This document shows, one piece after another, positions 26,091 through 35,149 of a stretch of 64,000 nucleotides of DNA. The stretch covers positions 496,001-560,000 of the forward strand of contig NZ_JAKFGM010000001.1 of the NCBI RefSeq assembly GCF_021502585.1, in the 5' to 3' direction. The notes beneath the pieces were generated by a model, which worked only from the letters and a program-made list of their open reading frames with translations, did not search any database and was not told the DNA's origin. Each line of letters starts with the position of its first letter. Position 1 is the stretch's first letter. The translations under genes were made by a program, and so were the position numbers. The DNA comes from Sphingomonas cremea. Lineage in GTDB: Bacteria > Pseudomonadota > Alphaproteobacteria > Sphingomonadales > Sphingomonadaceae.

Positions 26091-26894
26091 TTATGAGTTC
26101 CGCCAGCTTGCCCTAACCTGAAAGGCCATCACTGCCGCAGCAACCGCGGCATTGAGGCTGTCGGCGCGGCCCAGCATCGGCATTTTCACCAGAAGGTCGC
26201 ATTCCGCCTCATACTCCTCGGGAAGTCCCTGGCTTTCATTTCCGATGAGCAGGAAGCAGGGCCGCTCATAGACCGGATTGAGATAGTCTTTATCGGTCTT
26301 CAGGCTGGTACCGACCAGCTGCCCGGGACCCGAACGAAGCCAGGGAATGAACTCGTCCCAGCGCGCGGTCGCCACCTGCTGGGTGAAGATCGCTCCCATC
26401 GACGCCCGAACCGCTTCGACCGAGAAGGGATCCGCACTGTCGTCGATGAGGATCAAGCCGCCCGCCCCGGTGGCGTCTCCGGTCCTCAGGATTGTGCCGA
26501 TATTTCCCGGGTCACGCAGCGCCTGTGCGACGATCCAAAGTGGAGAGATGGTGCGGTCGATGGCGGCTAGGGACGTGTCTGGCTGGCGATAGGCGCCGAG
26601 AATCGCCTGCGGATTGTCCTTCCCGGACATCTTCGAAAGGATGTCGGGCGAGGTTTCAATGACGTCCGCGCCCGCTGACTCAGCATCAGCTATGATCTCG
26701 GCGGCCAGCGGATGAACGCCTCCTGCCGGCGAATAGGCAATGATTTCCGGCAATCGGCCGCTATCCCGCGCCTCGGCCAAGATGCGCAATCCTTCGGCCA
26801 GGAACAGTCCTTCGCTCTTGCGGGCCTTCTTGTCGCGCAGCGCGCGCAGCCGCTTCACGGTCTCGTTGGAAAAGGATGTGATCTGGCGAGGCAC
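26091..26894 (-). CDS. SpoU/TrmH-family RNA 2'-O-methyltransferase
   Basis: 267 aa, GTG start overlapping the HPr stop. N-terminal substrate-binding domain (KKARKSEGLFLAEGLRIL) and SPOUT domain with motif 1 DPGNIGTILRTGDATG (129-144), motif 2 IGNESQGLPEE (217-227) and motif 3 SLNAAVAAAV (246-255). It methylates rRNA or tRNA ribose; which site is not deducible. Last gene of the chvI-chvG-hprK-rapZ-EIIA-HPr cluster. Confidence 0.92.
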   Translation of the reverse strand: MPRQITSFSNETVKRLRALRDKKARKSEGLFLAEGLRILAEARDSGRLPEIIAYSPAGGVHPLAAEIIADAESAGADVIETSPDILSKMSGKDNPQAILGAYRQPDTSLAAIDRTISPLWIVAQALRDPGNIGTILRTGDATGAGGLILIDDSADPFSVEAVRASMGAIFTQQVATARWDEFIPWLRSGPGQLVGTSLKTDKDYLNPVYERPCFLLIGNESQGLPEEYEAECDLLVKMPMLGRADSLNAAVAAAVMAFQVRASWRNS

Positions 26895-27166
26895 TATTCC
26901 TCGCCGAACCTGCCCTCGACCAAGGCCGTCAACTCGGCCATCGCCTGGTCGCACCCGTCGCCCTCGCAATGGATGGTAATGCTGTCGCCCATCGCGGCGC
27001 CAAGCATCATCAAGCCCATGATCGACGTGCCGACGACCCGATTGCCATCCTTCTCGACCTCGACCTTGGCCGATAGCCCCGAAGCAACGTTGACGAATTT
27101 TGCGCTCGCCCGGGCGTGAAGGCCCCTGCGATTGGTGATTTCGATCGTCTTTGAGCAGCCGCTCAA
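26894..27166 (-). CDS. ptsH: HPr phosphocarrier protein
   Basis: 90 aa. Phosphoacceptor His17 in RRGLHARASAKF, and Ser48 in VVGTSIMGLMML, the usual HPr-kinase target. No ATG or GTG exists in the N-terminal part; the TTG at 27166 overlaps the EIIA stop codon and gives a normal HPr length. It passes phosphate from EI (not in window) to the EIIA encoded just upstream. HprK in the same cluster probably controls Ser phosphorylation. Confidence 0.93.
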   Translation of the reverse strand: MSGCSKTIEITNRRGLHARASAKFVNVASGLSAKVEVEKDGNRVVGTSIMGLMMLGAAMGDSITIHCEGDGCDQAMAELTALVEGRFGEE

Positions 27167-27570
27167 GCGGCCGCCTCGCCAAGTATCTCCGATGCGACCG
27201 AAATATATTTGCGGCCAGCTTCCCGGGCCGCCGCGACCGCTGCGCGGACCGACATTGCCTTTCGGGCGCCCTCCAGGCGTATCAGCATGGGCAGGTTCAC
27301 CCCGGCGATCACCTCGATATTCTCGCTCTTCATCAGGCTGATCGCCAGGTTGGACGGAGTCCCGCCGAACAGGTCGGTCAGGATGATGACTCCTTCGCCC
27401 TGATCGCAACGCTGGATGGCGTCGGCAATCTCGGTGCGGCGCATCTCCATGTCGTCTTCGGCATCGATGCAAATACCTTCGACCGCCTGTTGGGGCCCGA
27501 CGACATGTTCCATTGCGGTGATGAACTCGGCCGCGAGTCGGCCGTGGGTCACCAGCACTAATCCGATCAT
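27163..27570 (-). CDS. PTS EIIA, mannose-type fold
   Basis: 135 aa. Phosphorylated His9 in VLVTHGRLA; LTDLFGGTPSNLA is the mannose-family EIIA signature. No EIIB/EIIC is nearby, so as in many Alphaproteobacteria this is probably a regulatory PTS branch, not a sugar importer. Translationally coupled to HPr downstream and 16 bp after rapZ. Confidence 0.93.
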   Translation of the reverse strand: MIGLVLVTHGRLAAEFITAMEHVVGPQQAVEGICIDAEDDMEMRRTEIADAIQRCDQGEGVIILTDLFGGTPSNLAISLMKSENIEVIAGVNLPMLIRLEGARKAMSVRAAVAAAREAGRKYISVASEILGEAAA

Positions 27571-27586
27571 TCACTCACCCGCTTCA

Positions 27587-28507
27587 TCACTCGCCCGCGC
27601 CCCTGGATTTCGCGGGTTGCTCCTCGATCGTATCGCTCGGCGGCGTAGCGAGGTCGCGGTGTCGGACATTCGGAGAAAATCCCGCGCCGCGCAACCGTTC
27701 CGCCATTTCGACTGCAGCGGCCACCGACCGGTGACGCCCTCCCGTGCAGCCAAACGCCACCGTCAGATAGCTTTTGCCGGCGGCCCAATAGCGGGGAATG
27801 AGTCCGATTAACAGCGATTCAATTTGTTCCATCATCGGGTTCCACGCGGGGTCCTCCGCGCAATAGTCGCGAACTGACTGATCCTGTCCCGTCAACGGCC
27901 GTAAATCATCGACCCAGTGAGGGTTTGCGACAAAGCGCAAATCGAACACGAGATCGGCCGAACGCGAAATTCCCCGCGCGAATCCGAATGACGTAACGGT
28001 CAGCACCGGCTGGTCGACATCGCCGCCGTAGCGGCGAAGCAATTCTTCGCGCAATTCCGCGGGGGTCAGATCGGTCGTGTCGATTACCGCGTCTGCGAGC
28101 CTGCGGAGCGGTGCCGTAATATCGCGTTCGCGTGCAATGCCGTCTTCCGGTGGGCGGTCCGGGGCAAGGGGGTGGCGCCGCCTGGTCTCGTCATAACGCC
28201 TGACCAGCTCGGATCCAGCGCAGTCGAGGTAGAGGATTTCGGGTCTGACCCCTTCAATTGATCTTAAAAGTGCGGGTAGGTCCCAAGGGTCAAAGCCCCG
28301 GCTGCGAACGTCCATGCCAACCGCTACCGGAATCGTTTGCCGAGCTTCGCGCTCTCCGTGGACGAAATGCTCGAGCAGCGCAGTGGGCAAGTTATCGACG
28401 CAGTCCCAGCCCATGTCCTCAAGCGCGTCGAGAACCGTCGACTTGCCGGCGCCGGACATGCCGGTGACGAGAAGCAGGCGCGGCAAGGTTGGTGGCGGCA
28501 AGTCCAC
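27587..28507 (-). CDS. rapZ: RNase adapter protein RapZ (YvcJ family P-loop protein)
   Basis: 306 aa. Walker A GMSGAGKST at 16-24 and the conserved C-terminal CTGGRHRSVA, both hallmarks of the RapZ/YvcJ family. In E. coli it controls glmS small RNAs; in other bacteria it links cell-wall precursor sensing to regulation. Located between hprK and the EIIA gene, the usual alphaproteobacterial order. Whether it handles sRNAs here is unknown. Confidence 0.93.
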   Translation of the reverse strand: MDLPPPTLPRLLLVTGMSGAGKSTVLDALEDMGWDCVDNLPTALLEHFVHGEREARQTIPVAVGMDVRSRGFDPWDLPALLRSIEGVRPEILYLDCAGSELVRRYDETRRRHPLAPDRPPEDGIARERDITAPLRRLADAVIDTTDLTPAELREELLRRYGGDVDQPVLTVTSFGFARGISRSADLVFDLRFVANPHWVDDLRPLTGQDQSVRDYCAEDPAWNPMMEQIESLLIGLIPRYWAAGKSYLTVAFGCTGGRHRSVAAAVEMAERLRGAGFSPNVRHRDLATPPSDTIEEQPAKSRGAGE

Positions 28508-28510
28508 GCC

Positions 28511-28951
28511 CTAAAACTTCAGCCCCAACAGGTCGAGCGCGAGCGCAACTTTGGATGGAGCGGAAGCGGTCATCGCATCGACGCTTATCAGGGGGATCGC
28601 CGCACCGAGGATCAGCCGTTCGCGGGCATCATCCGGCAGGCGCTGAATATCGCTCCTAAGCTCGACCACCATTGCTACGGGCACATCGGAAACCGTGTTC
28701 ATCTCCACAATTCCGACGCCGCGGACCTCCAGCTTGCCTTTGATCGTTTCGGGGGCTGACGCGACGAGCCGGCTATCCTCTCTGCGAACGATCGTTCGAT
28801 CGTCGCTGACCAATGTAAATCCTCGGTCCAACAAGCGAAGCGCGAGGTCGGACTTGCCCGATCCCGATGGACCTGAAATCAGCACCGCGCGACCTTCGAC
28901 AGCCACCGTCGAGGCATGGAGATTCTCGGAACTCAATCGTGATCCGTTCAT
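28511..28951 (-). CDS. hprK: HPr kinase/phosphorylase, short alphaproteobacterial form
   Basis: 146 aa, the C-terminal catalytic domain only, as is typical of Alphaproteobacteria. Walker A SGPSGSGKSD at 26-35, DD at 50-51, and the HprK signature LEVRGVGIVEMN at 74-85. It phosphorylates and dephosphorylates the Ser of HPr. Its start overlaps the chvG stop by 4 bp. Confidence 0.92.
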   Translation of the reverse strand: MNGSRLSSENLHASTVAVEGRAVLISGPSGSGKSDLALRLLDRGFTLVSDDRTIVRREDSRLVASAPETIKGKLEVRGVGIVEMNTVSDVPVAMVVELRSDIQRLPDDARERLILGAAIPLISVDAMTASAPSKVALALDLLGLKF

Positions 28952-30522
28952 GCGCGGTCCGCCGCTTTCAGCTTGATCGTAAAGCGTGCGCCCGAAGGCG
29001 CGTCATCGCGGTCGGCCACGTCAATCTCCCCATCATGGCCTTCGACGATCGCGCGCGCGATTGCCAGGCCTAATCCCGAATGGCGGCCAAAGCTTTCGGC
29101 CTTCGGTCTTACTGAATGGAAGCGGTTAAAAATCGCCTCACGAAGCTCATGAGGAACGCCGGGTCCTTCATCGTCAATCCGGATAAGGATTTCATCTCCG
29201 ACGTGGGTGGCGGCGATCTCGACCAGGCCGCCGGGCGGCGAGAAGCTGATTGCGTTGTCGATGATGTTGTCGATCGCGCGGGCAAGGCGGCCCGGCTCCC
29301 CCATGACGATCGCGCTCGCCCTACGTGGCCGGGCGAACGCGATCCGGACATTTCCAGTTTCGCGCCGGGTTTCCCAGGCGGAGACCAGTTGTCCGATCAA
29401 TGCGCCAAGGTCCACCGGCTCAAACCGTGCACGGGCGAGCTCGGCATCGGTGCGTGCTGCTTCGCCAACATCACTGATCAACCGGTCGAGGCGAACGACA
29501 TCCTGGCGGATAACATCGACCAATTGCTTGCGAAGTGCGGGATCTTCAATCCGCTCGAGACCCTCCACAGCCGAGCGCAAGGAAGCGAGTGGATTCTTGA
29601 GCTCATGAGTAACGTCGGCAGCGAACGCTTCGATATTGTCGATGCGATGTCGCAGAGACTGGCTCATGTCGCTTATCGAGCGGGCAAGCAGGCCGATCTC
29701 GTCCGTCCGCGATGGCAGGCGCGGCACCTTGACCTCACGCGCCCGGCCCAGTCGCACACGGTGAGCTGCGAAGGCAATTCGGCGCAATGGCCTGACGATG
29801 GTTCGAGCAAGGAAGAGCGATAACAGGATCGACAAGATTGCCACCGCGCCAAGGGCGACCATCAATGACCTACGCTGTTTCCGCACGGTCCGGGTGAAGG
29901 CGCGGTCATTATCCGTAACGAGGAGAGTGTATCCGCCAGCGGCAGGCGCGGCCGCCGAAAAGACAGGGGTCAGCTCAGGTGCCTGGCGAATTTCCGTTTC
30001 AGTGCGGCCCGAGCGTCGCGAAGCCATGACCTCTTGCCAGGCATCCGCGGTATCAGCTGCCGGCTCTACAAATTCGTCCGGGCTCTCTTCCCCGACAAGA
30101 GCATTGAAACCGCGATCCAGCGCGCGGGCAACGTCCTTTGTCCATTTTTGGGTGGTTGGGTCACGCAGGCGATAAGTCGGGCCAGTGAGATGCCAGCTGT
30201 CGAGCGCCAATTTGCCGTCCGGTCCATAAAGGCGGATGCGGCTTTCATTATGGCGCGACAAGTCGGCGAGCAGGGCTTCGTGGCGGCCGGGCGGCACTGA
30301 TTTAAGCGCGATCGCGGCCATACTGGCCTCGGCGGAAACCTTGTGGATGCGCTCCTTCTCCAGTCGATTGCGGTAACTGTCGAGGTAGACAATAGCGAGC
30401 GCGACTAGAGCGAGTGTCAGCACATTGACCGCAAGGATGCGGTGCGCGAGCGTCCAACGTCCCGACCAGGTCAGGGCCAGGTCGACTTCGTCATTCTTCT
30501 CCAAAACGGTATCCGACGCCAT
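28948..30522 (-). CDS. chvG: ChvG-type envelope sensor histidine kinase
   Basis: 524 aa. Two membrane helices (about 31-48 and 219-239) enclose a ~170-residue periplasmic sensor. A HAMP domain (240-292), the phosphoacceptor His306 in [13 protein letters not shown] and an HATPase domain with DEGPGVP and [10 protein letters not shown] follow. With ChvI it senses acid or envelope stress in Alphaproteobacteria. It overlaps the chvI 3' end by 32 bp. Confidence 0.93.
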   Translation of the reverse strand: MASDTVLEKNDEVDLALTWSGRWTLAHRILAVNVLTLALVALAIVYLDSYRNRLEKERIHKVSAEASMAAIALKSVPPGRHEALLADLSRHNESRIRLYGPDGKLALDSWHLTGPTYRLRDPTTQKWTKDVARALDRGFNALVGEESPDEFVEPAADTADAWQEVMASRRSGRTETEIRQAPELTPVFSAAAPAAGGYTLLVTDNDRAFTRTVRKQRRSLMVALGAVAILSILLSLFLARTIVRPLRRIAFAAHRVRLGRAREVKVPRLPSRTDEIGLLARSISDMSQSLRHRIDNIEAFAADVTHELKNPLASLRSAVEGLERIEDPALRKQLVDVIRQDVVRLDRLISDVGEAARTDAELARARFEPVDLGALIGQLVSAWETRRETGNVRIAFARPRRASAIVMGEPGRLARAIDNIIDNAISFSPPGGLVEIAATHVGDEILIRIDDEGPGVPHELREAIFNRFHSVRPKAESFGRHSGLGLAIARAIVEGHDGEIDVADRDDAPSGARFTIKLKAADRA

Positions 30523-31219
30523 AAAGGGTTTCTATCGCATCGAATTCGGGATCGACGCCACGGAACTTGCGGCGAATTCGTTTGATGTGGCTGTCGATTG
30601 TCCGGTCGTCGACATAGACGTCGTCCTGGTATGCGATGTCGAGAAGTTGATTGCGCGATTTCACTACGCCCGGGCGCTGGGCAAGTGCCTCTAGGATCAG
30701 GAATTCGGTAACTGTCAGGGTGACGTCCTTCCTGTCCCACAGAACCTTGTGCCGCGCCGGGTCCATGACGAGCCTTCCGCGATCTATCAGCGGCAGTTCC
30801 TCGTCGCCATTGTCCGTAGCGGCCGCGCCGGTACCGCGCGCAAGATCCTGTCGCCTTAACAAGGCACGAATGCGCGCTATCAACAGCCGCTGGGAAAACG
30901 GCTTCGATATATAGTCGTCGGCGCCCATCGCCAGTCCGAGCGCTTCGTCCAGTTCATCATCCTTTGAGGTCAGGAAGATAACGGGCATCGTGCCCGCAGG
31001 GCCGCCCATTTCGCGCACCCGGCGCAGAAGCTCCATGCCGTCCATCTGGGGCATCTTGATGTCGAAGACGCCGAGATCAGGCGGATTGTCGATGAACGCT
31101 TTCAGCGCGGTCTGACCATCGGTGTAGACGCGCGTCAAAAAACCCTCGGCCTGGAGCGCGATTGAAACCGAAGTCAGGATGTTGCGATCGTCATCGACGA
31201 GCGCGATCACATAACTCAT
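30491..31219 (-). CDS. chvI: ChvI-type OmpR-family response regulator
   Basis: 242 aa. Receiver with Asp9-Asp11, phosphoacceptor Asp53 ([11 protein letters not shown]), Thr84 and Lys106; winged-helix output domain ending TLYGVGYRF. The ATG at 31219 gives the standard N-terminus [13 protein letters not shown]; the frame upstream is spurious. First gene of the cluster, divergent from pckA with a 14-bp palindrome in the shared intergenic region. Confidence 0.94.
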   Translation of the reverse strand: MSYVIALVDDDRNILTSVSIALQAEGFLTRVYTDGQTALKAFIDNPPDLGVFDIKMPQMDGMELLRRVREMGGPAGTMPVIFLTSKDDELDEALGLAMGADDYISKPFSQRLLIARIRALLRRQDLARGTGAAATDNGDEELPLIDRGRLVMDPARHKVLWDRKDVTLTVTEFLILEALAQRPGVVKSRNQLLDIAYQDDVYVDDRTIDSHIKRIRRKFRGVDPEFDAIETLYGVGYRFGEE

Positions 31220-31325
31220 GCCGGCTCCTATGGCTCCGGCGAAGACCGATAGCCAACGCGATCTTGCGAAACAAGGGTGGGCCAGGCCGCTTTGACCCGG
31301 ACCCCGCCGATATGTATAGGCCCCT

Positions 31326-31339
31326 CGCATACGTATGCG
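31326..31339. promoter_or_regulatory. 14-bp palindrome between chvI and pckA
   Basis: CGCATACGTATGCG is a perfect dyad in the 169-bp divergent region, ~50 bp before the pckA start. The size and symmetry suit a dimeric regulator (for example a GntR- or LacI-type protein), but the binding protein is not identified. Confidence 0.45.
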
Positions 31340-31388
31340 GCGGCGTCCGGGGATGGGCGTCGCCCTTGATATTTAAGGGAGAATCGGC

Positions 31389-32996
31389 GTGAGCGAGCGG
31401 ACCCCGGCGCATCGGCTGGAGGCACAGGGCATCGAAACGGCTGCAAAGGTTCACTGGAACCTAATGACTGCGCCGCTGGTCGAAATTGCCGTGTCTCGCG
31501 GTGAGGGGCATCTCGCCAAGGACGGTCCGCTGGTGGTCAAGACCGGCAAGCACACCGGCCGTTCGGCCCAGGACAAGTTCACCGTTCGCGACGCCGAGAC
31601 GGAGAACACCGTATGGTGGGGGAAGTCGAACAAGCCGATGAGCCCGGAAGCGTTCGCCTCATTGAAGGCTGATTTCCTTGCTCATTTGAAGACGAGCGAG
31701 ACGCTTTTCGTGGCCGACCTGTTCGGCGGCTCACAGCCCGAGCATCGCGTCAACGTCCGCGTGATCAACGAATATGCCTGGCACAATTTGTTCATCCGCA
31801 CGATGCTGGTGCGGCCGGAGACGGCCGAGCTGGCCTCGTTCGTGCCCGAATTCACGATCATCGACCTGCCGAGCTTCCGCGCCAGCCCGGACAAGCACGG
31901 CTGTCGCAGCGAGACGGTGATTGCGGTCAATTTGAGCGAGAAGCTGATCCTGATCGGCGGCACCGAATATGGCGGCGAGATGAAGAAGTCGGTCTTCGGC
32001 CTGCTCAACTATATTCTGCCGGCCGAGGGCACCATGCCGATGCACTGTTCGGCGAACATCGGCCCCAAGGGTGATACGGCAATCTTTTTCGGCCTTTCCG
32101 GCACTGGCAAGACCACTCTGTCGGCCGACCCGAACCGCACGCTGATCGGCGACGACGAGCATGGCTGGTCGGATACCGCCGTGTTCAATTTCGAGGGCGG
32201 CTGCTACGCCAAGATGATCCGCCTTTCGGCTGAGAGCGAGCCGGAGATCTATGCGACGACCAAGCGGTTCGGCACGGTCCTCGAGAATGTCGTGATGGAT
32301 GAGGTGACGCGCGAGCTTGACCTCGACGATGCGACCCTCGCCGAGAATAGCCGCGGCGCCTATCCGATCGAGTTCATCCCGAATTCGTCGGAAAAGAATA
32401 TGGGCCCGGTGCCGAAGAACATCGTGATGCTGACCGCTGATGCGTTCGGCGTGTTGCCGCCGATCGCCAAGCTTACACCCGACCAGGCGATGTATCACTT
32501 CCTGTCGGGCTACACCGCCAAGGTCGCCGGCACCGAGATCGGCGTGACCGAACCGGAAGCGACCTTTTCGACTTGTTTCGGCGCCCCGTTCATGCCGCGC
32601 CATCCGGCGGTCTACGGCAATCTGCTCAAGGAGCGGATCGCCAAGGGCGGCGTCGATTGCTGGCTGGTCAACACCGGCTGGACCGGCGGCAAATATGGCA
32701 CCGGCAAGCGCATGCCGATCAAGGAGACGCGCGCGTTGCTGAACGCGGCGCTCGACGGGTCGCTGAAGAATGTCGAATTCCGCAAGGACCCGAACTTCGG
32801 CTTTGACGTGCCGGTGGCGGTCCCGGGGGTCGACACCTCCATCCTTGATCCGCGTTCGACCTGGGCCGACAAGGCAGATTACGACCGCACCGCGGCCAAG
32901 CTCGTCGACCTGTTCGTCGAGAATTTCGCCGAGTTCGCGGAGCATGTCGAGGAGGGAGTGCGACAAGCGGGGCCCCAAGTAAGCGCCGCCGCCTGA
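31389..32996 (+). CDS. pckA: Phosphoenolpyruvate carboxykinase (ATP)
   Basis: 535 aa, GTG start with AAGGGAG seven bases upstream. Kinase-1a P-loop GLSGTGKTT at 235-243, the metal-binding DDEHGW shortly after, and LVNTGWTGG further on. It makes PEP from oxaloacetate, the entry step of gluconeogenesis. Divergence from chvI is common in Alphaproteobacteria. A weak inverted repeat (GCCCG...CGGGC, then TCCTT) follows the stop. Confidence 0.97.
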   Translation: MSERTPAHRLEAQGIETAAKVHWNLMTAPLVEIAVSRGEGHLAKDGPLVVKTGKHTGRSAQDKFTVRDAETENTVWWGKSNKPMSPEAFASLKADFLAHLKTSETLFVADLFGGSQPEHRVNVRVINEYAWHNLFIRTMLVRPETAELASFVPEFTIIDLPSFRASPDKHGCRSETVIAVNLSEKLILIGGTEYGGEMKKSVFGLLNYILPAEGTMPMHCSANIGPKGDTAIFFGLSGTGKTTLSADPNRTLIGDDEHGWSDTAVFNFEGGCYAKMIRLSAESEPEIYATTKRFGTVLENVVMDEVTRELDLDDATLAENSRGAYPIEFIPNSSEKNMGPVPKNIVMLTADAFGVLPPIAKLTPDQAMYHFLSGYTAKVAGTEIGVTEPEATFSTCFGAPFMPRHPAVYGNLLKERIAKGGVDCWLVNTGWTGGKYGTGKRMPIKETRALLNAALDGSLKNVEFRKDPNFGFDVPVAVPGVDTSILDPRSTWADKADYDRTAAKLVDLFVENFAEFAEHVEEGVRQAGPQVSAAA

Positions 32997-33043
32997 TCCG
33001 CCCGGTCATCCGATCGGGCTCCTTCGAAAGAAAGTCCGAAAAG

Positions 33044-33490
33044 ATGACCGAGTTTCCCGTTCGCCATTTCCTGTCCGACGATGCCGTCGCCCATATTGGC
33101 GAGGGCCTTTTGTCACGCACCCTGCCTCGCGAGGAATGGACCCATGAGGCCCACCTCGCCGCGACCACTTACCTGACGCTTCGCCGCTTGGATATCGACC
33201 TCGACACTGAGTTGCCCGGGATCATCTCCCGCTACAACGAGAGCGTAGGCGGGGTGAACGACGATACTCAGGGCTATCATGACACGATCACGCGTGCCTT
33301 TTTGCGCGGAGTTCGGCTGTTCCTGGACGAAGCGGATACTCGCCGGCCGATCCATGAGCTGGTCAACGAACTGTTGCATTCGCCGATGGGCAAGCGCGAC
33401 TGGCCGCTGCGTTTCTGGTCGAAGGACCGGCTGATGTCCGTCGAGGCGCGGCGAAAGTGGATCGAACCGGACCTTCAGGATATGCCGTGA
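33044..33490 (+). CDS. Conserved protein of unknown function
   Basis: 148 aa, soluble. Noticeable segments are PREEWTHEAHLAATTYLTL, GIISRYNESVGGVNDDTQGYHDTITRAFL (split by no gap) and LHSPMGKRDWPLRFWSKDRL. The repeated His, Glu and Asp positions (EWTHEAH, DTQGYHDT) suggest a helical metal or ligand site. I remember this as a widespread unnamed family but cannot give a function. It ends at a hairpin that includes its stop codon. Confidence 0.75.
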   Translation: MTEFPVRHFLSDDAVAHIGEGLLSRTLPREEWTHEAHLAATTYLTLRRLDIDLDTELPGIISRYNESVGGVNDDTQGYHDTITRAFLRGVRLFLDEADTRRPIHELVNELLHSPMGKRDWPLRFWSKDRLMSVEARRKWIEPDLQDMP

Positions 33491-33505
33491 CCCCGTATCG
33501 GGGTC
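33489..33505 (+). terminator. Hairpin at the end of gene 33044-33490
   Basis: GACCCCG, TAT, CGGGGTC: a perfect 7-bp stem that begins within the stop codon. No T-tract follows, so it may protect the 3' end rather than terminate. Confidence 0.4.
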
Positions 33506-33646
33506 GCTAAATTCACTATTTTCACGGGCCTCGGCGCCATTTTTGTGAAGTTAGGGCCCGCGTCGTTCAAGCTATACCGGCGATGAGAAAGAGCCGGCCC
33601 GCCATCCCACAGCTTGTCGCCTGTAGGACAGGAATTTTTGACAGGC

Positions 33647-33678
33647 TAATGACCGGAATGGGTGGAAAGCGGTCATTA
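33647..33678 (+). repeat. Oriented inverted-repeat element, copy 1
   Basis: Left arm TAATGACCGG, spacer AATGGGTGGAAA, right arm GCGGTCATTA. The last three bases are the stop codon (TAA on the minus strand) of gene 33676-34161. Confidence 0.85.
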
Positions 33679-34161
33679 CGCTAACGCTCGTTCGCGGCAT
33701 CGTTTGACCACGTCCCACACGCCCATCGGGTGAACATGCAGGTCGTCGAGCGAAGCTGCGCCCGAGACGCTTCCAGCTCGTATTAGGACAGCGGACTTGC
33801 CGCTGCTCTGTTCGAGTTCCAGGTCGGCGACTTCGGACCATTTCAAGTCGAGGGGTCTCCCAGTCCAGCCTCGTAGGGTTATGCCATTGTCGTCGACCGC
33901 TATGGCCGGCTCCCCATTGTGATAGGCCCTTATCCTGCGCCAAATCCCCAAACCGAAAACAATTGGCGTTGTCCATGCAGCCGCTGCGACAAACCAAATC
34001 CCGTAGTTGTCGAACGCATTTCCGGACCGTTGATTTGGATCCAATACCGTGACGATGGCAGCGGCTGTAAGCCCAACGGCAAGCGCGAGTGTCCCCGCCG
34101 TCGGGAGGTAAGCGCCCAAGCGAGGCGGTCGAGCAAAGCGGAACTGGTGATGGCGCGTCAT
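33676..34161 (-). CDS. Two-helix membrane protein with PH-like C-terminal domain
   Basis: 161 aa. Two hydrophobic helices (GTLALAVGLTAAAIVTVL and IWFVAAAAWTTPIVFGLGIW) are followed by a small beta-rich domain (AIAVDDNGITLRG, LDLKWSEVADLELEQ) with the look of a bacterial PH domain. A basic N-terminus faces the cytoplasm. No function known. Its stop codon lies inside a repeat element and another element lies just upstream of its start. Confidence 0.7.
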   Translation of the reverse strand: MTRHHQFRFARPPRLGAYLPTAGTLALAVGLTAAAIVTVLDPNQRSGNAFDNYGIWFVAAAAWTTPIVFGLGIWRRIRAYHNGEPAIAVDDNGITLRGWTGRPLDLKWSEVADLELEQSSGKSAVLIRAGSVSGAASLDDLHVHPMGVWDVVKRCRERALA

Positions 34162-34185
34162 GGGCGCACCCTATTGGCACCTACC

Positions 34186-34217
34186 TAATGACCGCAATGG
34201 GTCGAAAGCGGACATTA
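34186..34217 (+). repeat. Oriented inverted-repeat element, copy 2
   Basis: Left arm TAATGACCGC, spacer AATGGGTCGAAA, right arm GCGGACATTA. It lies between the start of gene 33676-34161 and the 3' end of the PilZ gene. Confidence 0.85.
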
Positions 34218-34235
34218 GCTGCGGCGCGCAAGTTC

Positions 34236-34589
34236 TTAATCCCGGATTTTCATTCGGACGTCGAGGGCTCTGGATCGATCGATCAGGGCCGCGACGTCCC
34301 GCGCGTCCAGTTCGCTGTCGAAGCAAATGCCCATTACCCCGGCGCTGTTCCACCTGACCACCGCACCACGGCCAAGCGTCCCACAGTCCAAAATCACCGT
34401 CGTTCCGGTTGGCAGGCTTGCCGCACAGTCCAGCTTCGCGCCACCGGGAGATAGGTCGAGGAGCCGGACAGCATGGCGCTCTTCGTTGGCCTGCAGAAAC
34501 GCCGGTAACGCCACCGGGACCCGCGGATAGACGCGGCGATCCTCATAAGGATCATGGTTCAAGGGGGATGGGACGGGGTTTGCCATCAT
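34236..34589 (-). CDS. PilZ domain protein (putative c-di-GMP receptor)
   Basis: 117 aa. The c-di-GMP-binding RxxxR motif appears as DRRVYPRVPV (Arg19-Arg23) and the second motif as LLDLSPGGAKL (45-50). A single PilZ domain with no partner domain. It probably binds c-di-GMP and acts on a partner protein not identifiable here. It is flanked by repeat elements and unrelated genes. Confidence 0.88.
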   Translation of the reverse strand: MMANPVPSPLNHDPYEDRRVYPRVPVALPAFLQANEERHAVRLLDLSPGGAKLDCAASLPTGTTVILDCGTLGRGAVVRWNSAGVMGICFDSELDARDVAALIDRSRALDVRMKIRD

Positions 34590-34685
34590 TTCTCGCGACT
34601 GTGATGGCCTAGCACTGGGATGCTACTAGGAAGTAAATATTGAGGCTGAAATGGGCGGAGCGAGGAAATTAAGGCCGGCGCCCTT

Positions 34686-35057
34686 CTAGGCAGGCATCCA
34701 CGGCAGGCGTTCGCCCGCATGGCTTGAGGTAACGGGCTCGAATGAACTGGGGTCATCAAAGCTGCCGAGATGCAGAAACAACATGCCGGTTGCCGCCGCT
34801 TCCTCAAATGTGAGGGTGGAACCGCAGACCGCACAAAAGCCACGCATTACTCCAGGCGAGCTCTGAAAATAGGCTGGTCGACCTTTCGTATATTCGACAT
34901 TGTCGCGGTTGTAGTCAGCGAAACAGCTAGCAGGCGCACCAGTGTGTTTGCGGCAACTGCTGCAGTGGCACCAACCTACGCTAACGGGTTCGCCAATGGC
35001 GCGGAACCTGACCGCTCCGCAGAGACAACCCCCAGTGTACGATCCGCACAGGTCCAC
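34686..35057 (-). CDS. GFA family (formaldehyde-activating-like) zinc protein
   Basis: 123 aa. Seven cysteines in GFA spacing: Cys11/Cys13 (GGCLCGAV), Cys30/Cys32/Cys35 (WCHCSSCRK) and Cys75/Cys78 (FCAVCGS). GFA proteins bind zinc and are related to glutathione-dependent formaldehyde-activating enzyme; most are of unknown substrate. Complete domain. Confidence 0.9.
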   Translation of the reverse strand: MDLCGSYTGGCLCGAVRFRAIGEPVSVGWCHCSSCRKHTGAPASCFADYNRDNVEYTKGRPAYFQSSPGVMRGFCAVCGSTLTFEEAAATGMLFLHLGSFDDPSSFEPVTSSHAGERLPWMPA

Positions 35058-35069
35058 GCGACCCCCATT

Positions 35070-35103
35070 AGTGAAGTCCGCAATGGGTGGAAAGCAGTCA
35101 TTA
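35070..35103 (+). repeat. Oriented inverted-repeat element, copy 3 (degenerate)
   Basis: Left arm degenerate (AGTGAAGTCCGC), spacer AATGGGTGGAAA, right arm GCAGTCATTA. Lies between the divergent GFA and CDF genes. Confidence 0.7.
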
Positions 35104-35149
35104 TCTCACTCGCTGGACTTGGTTGCCGTTTCATGTTCAGGCCGGTTGG

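Noticed and set aside
31731-32978. 415-aa open frame antisense to pckA
   Set aside because: Shadow of the pckA reading frame.
33572-34180. 202-aa minus-strand frame covering gene 33676-34161 and a repeat
   Set aside because: Contains the translated repeat (MTAFHPFRS) and is out of frame with the convincing membrane protein.
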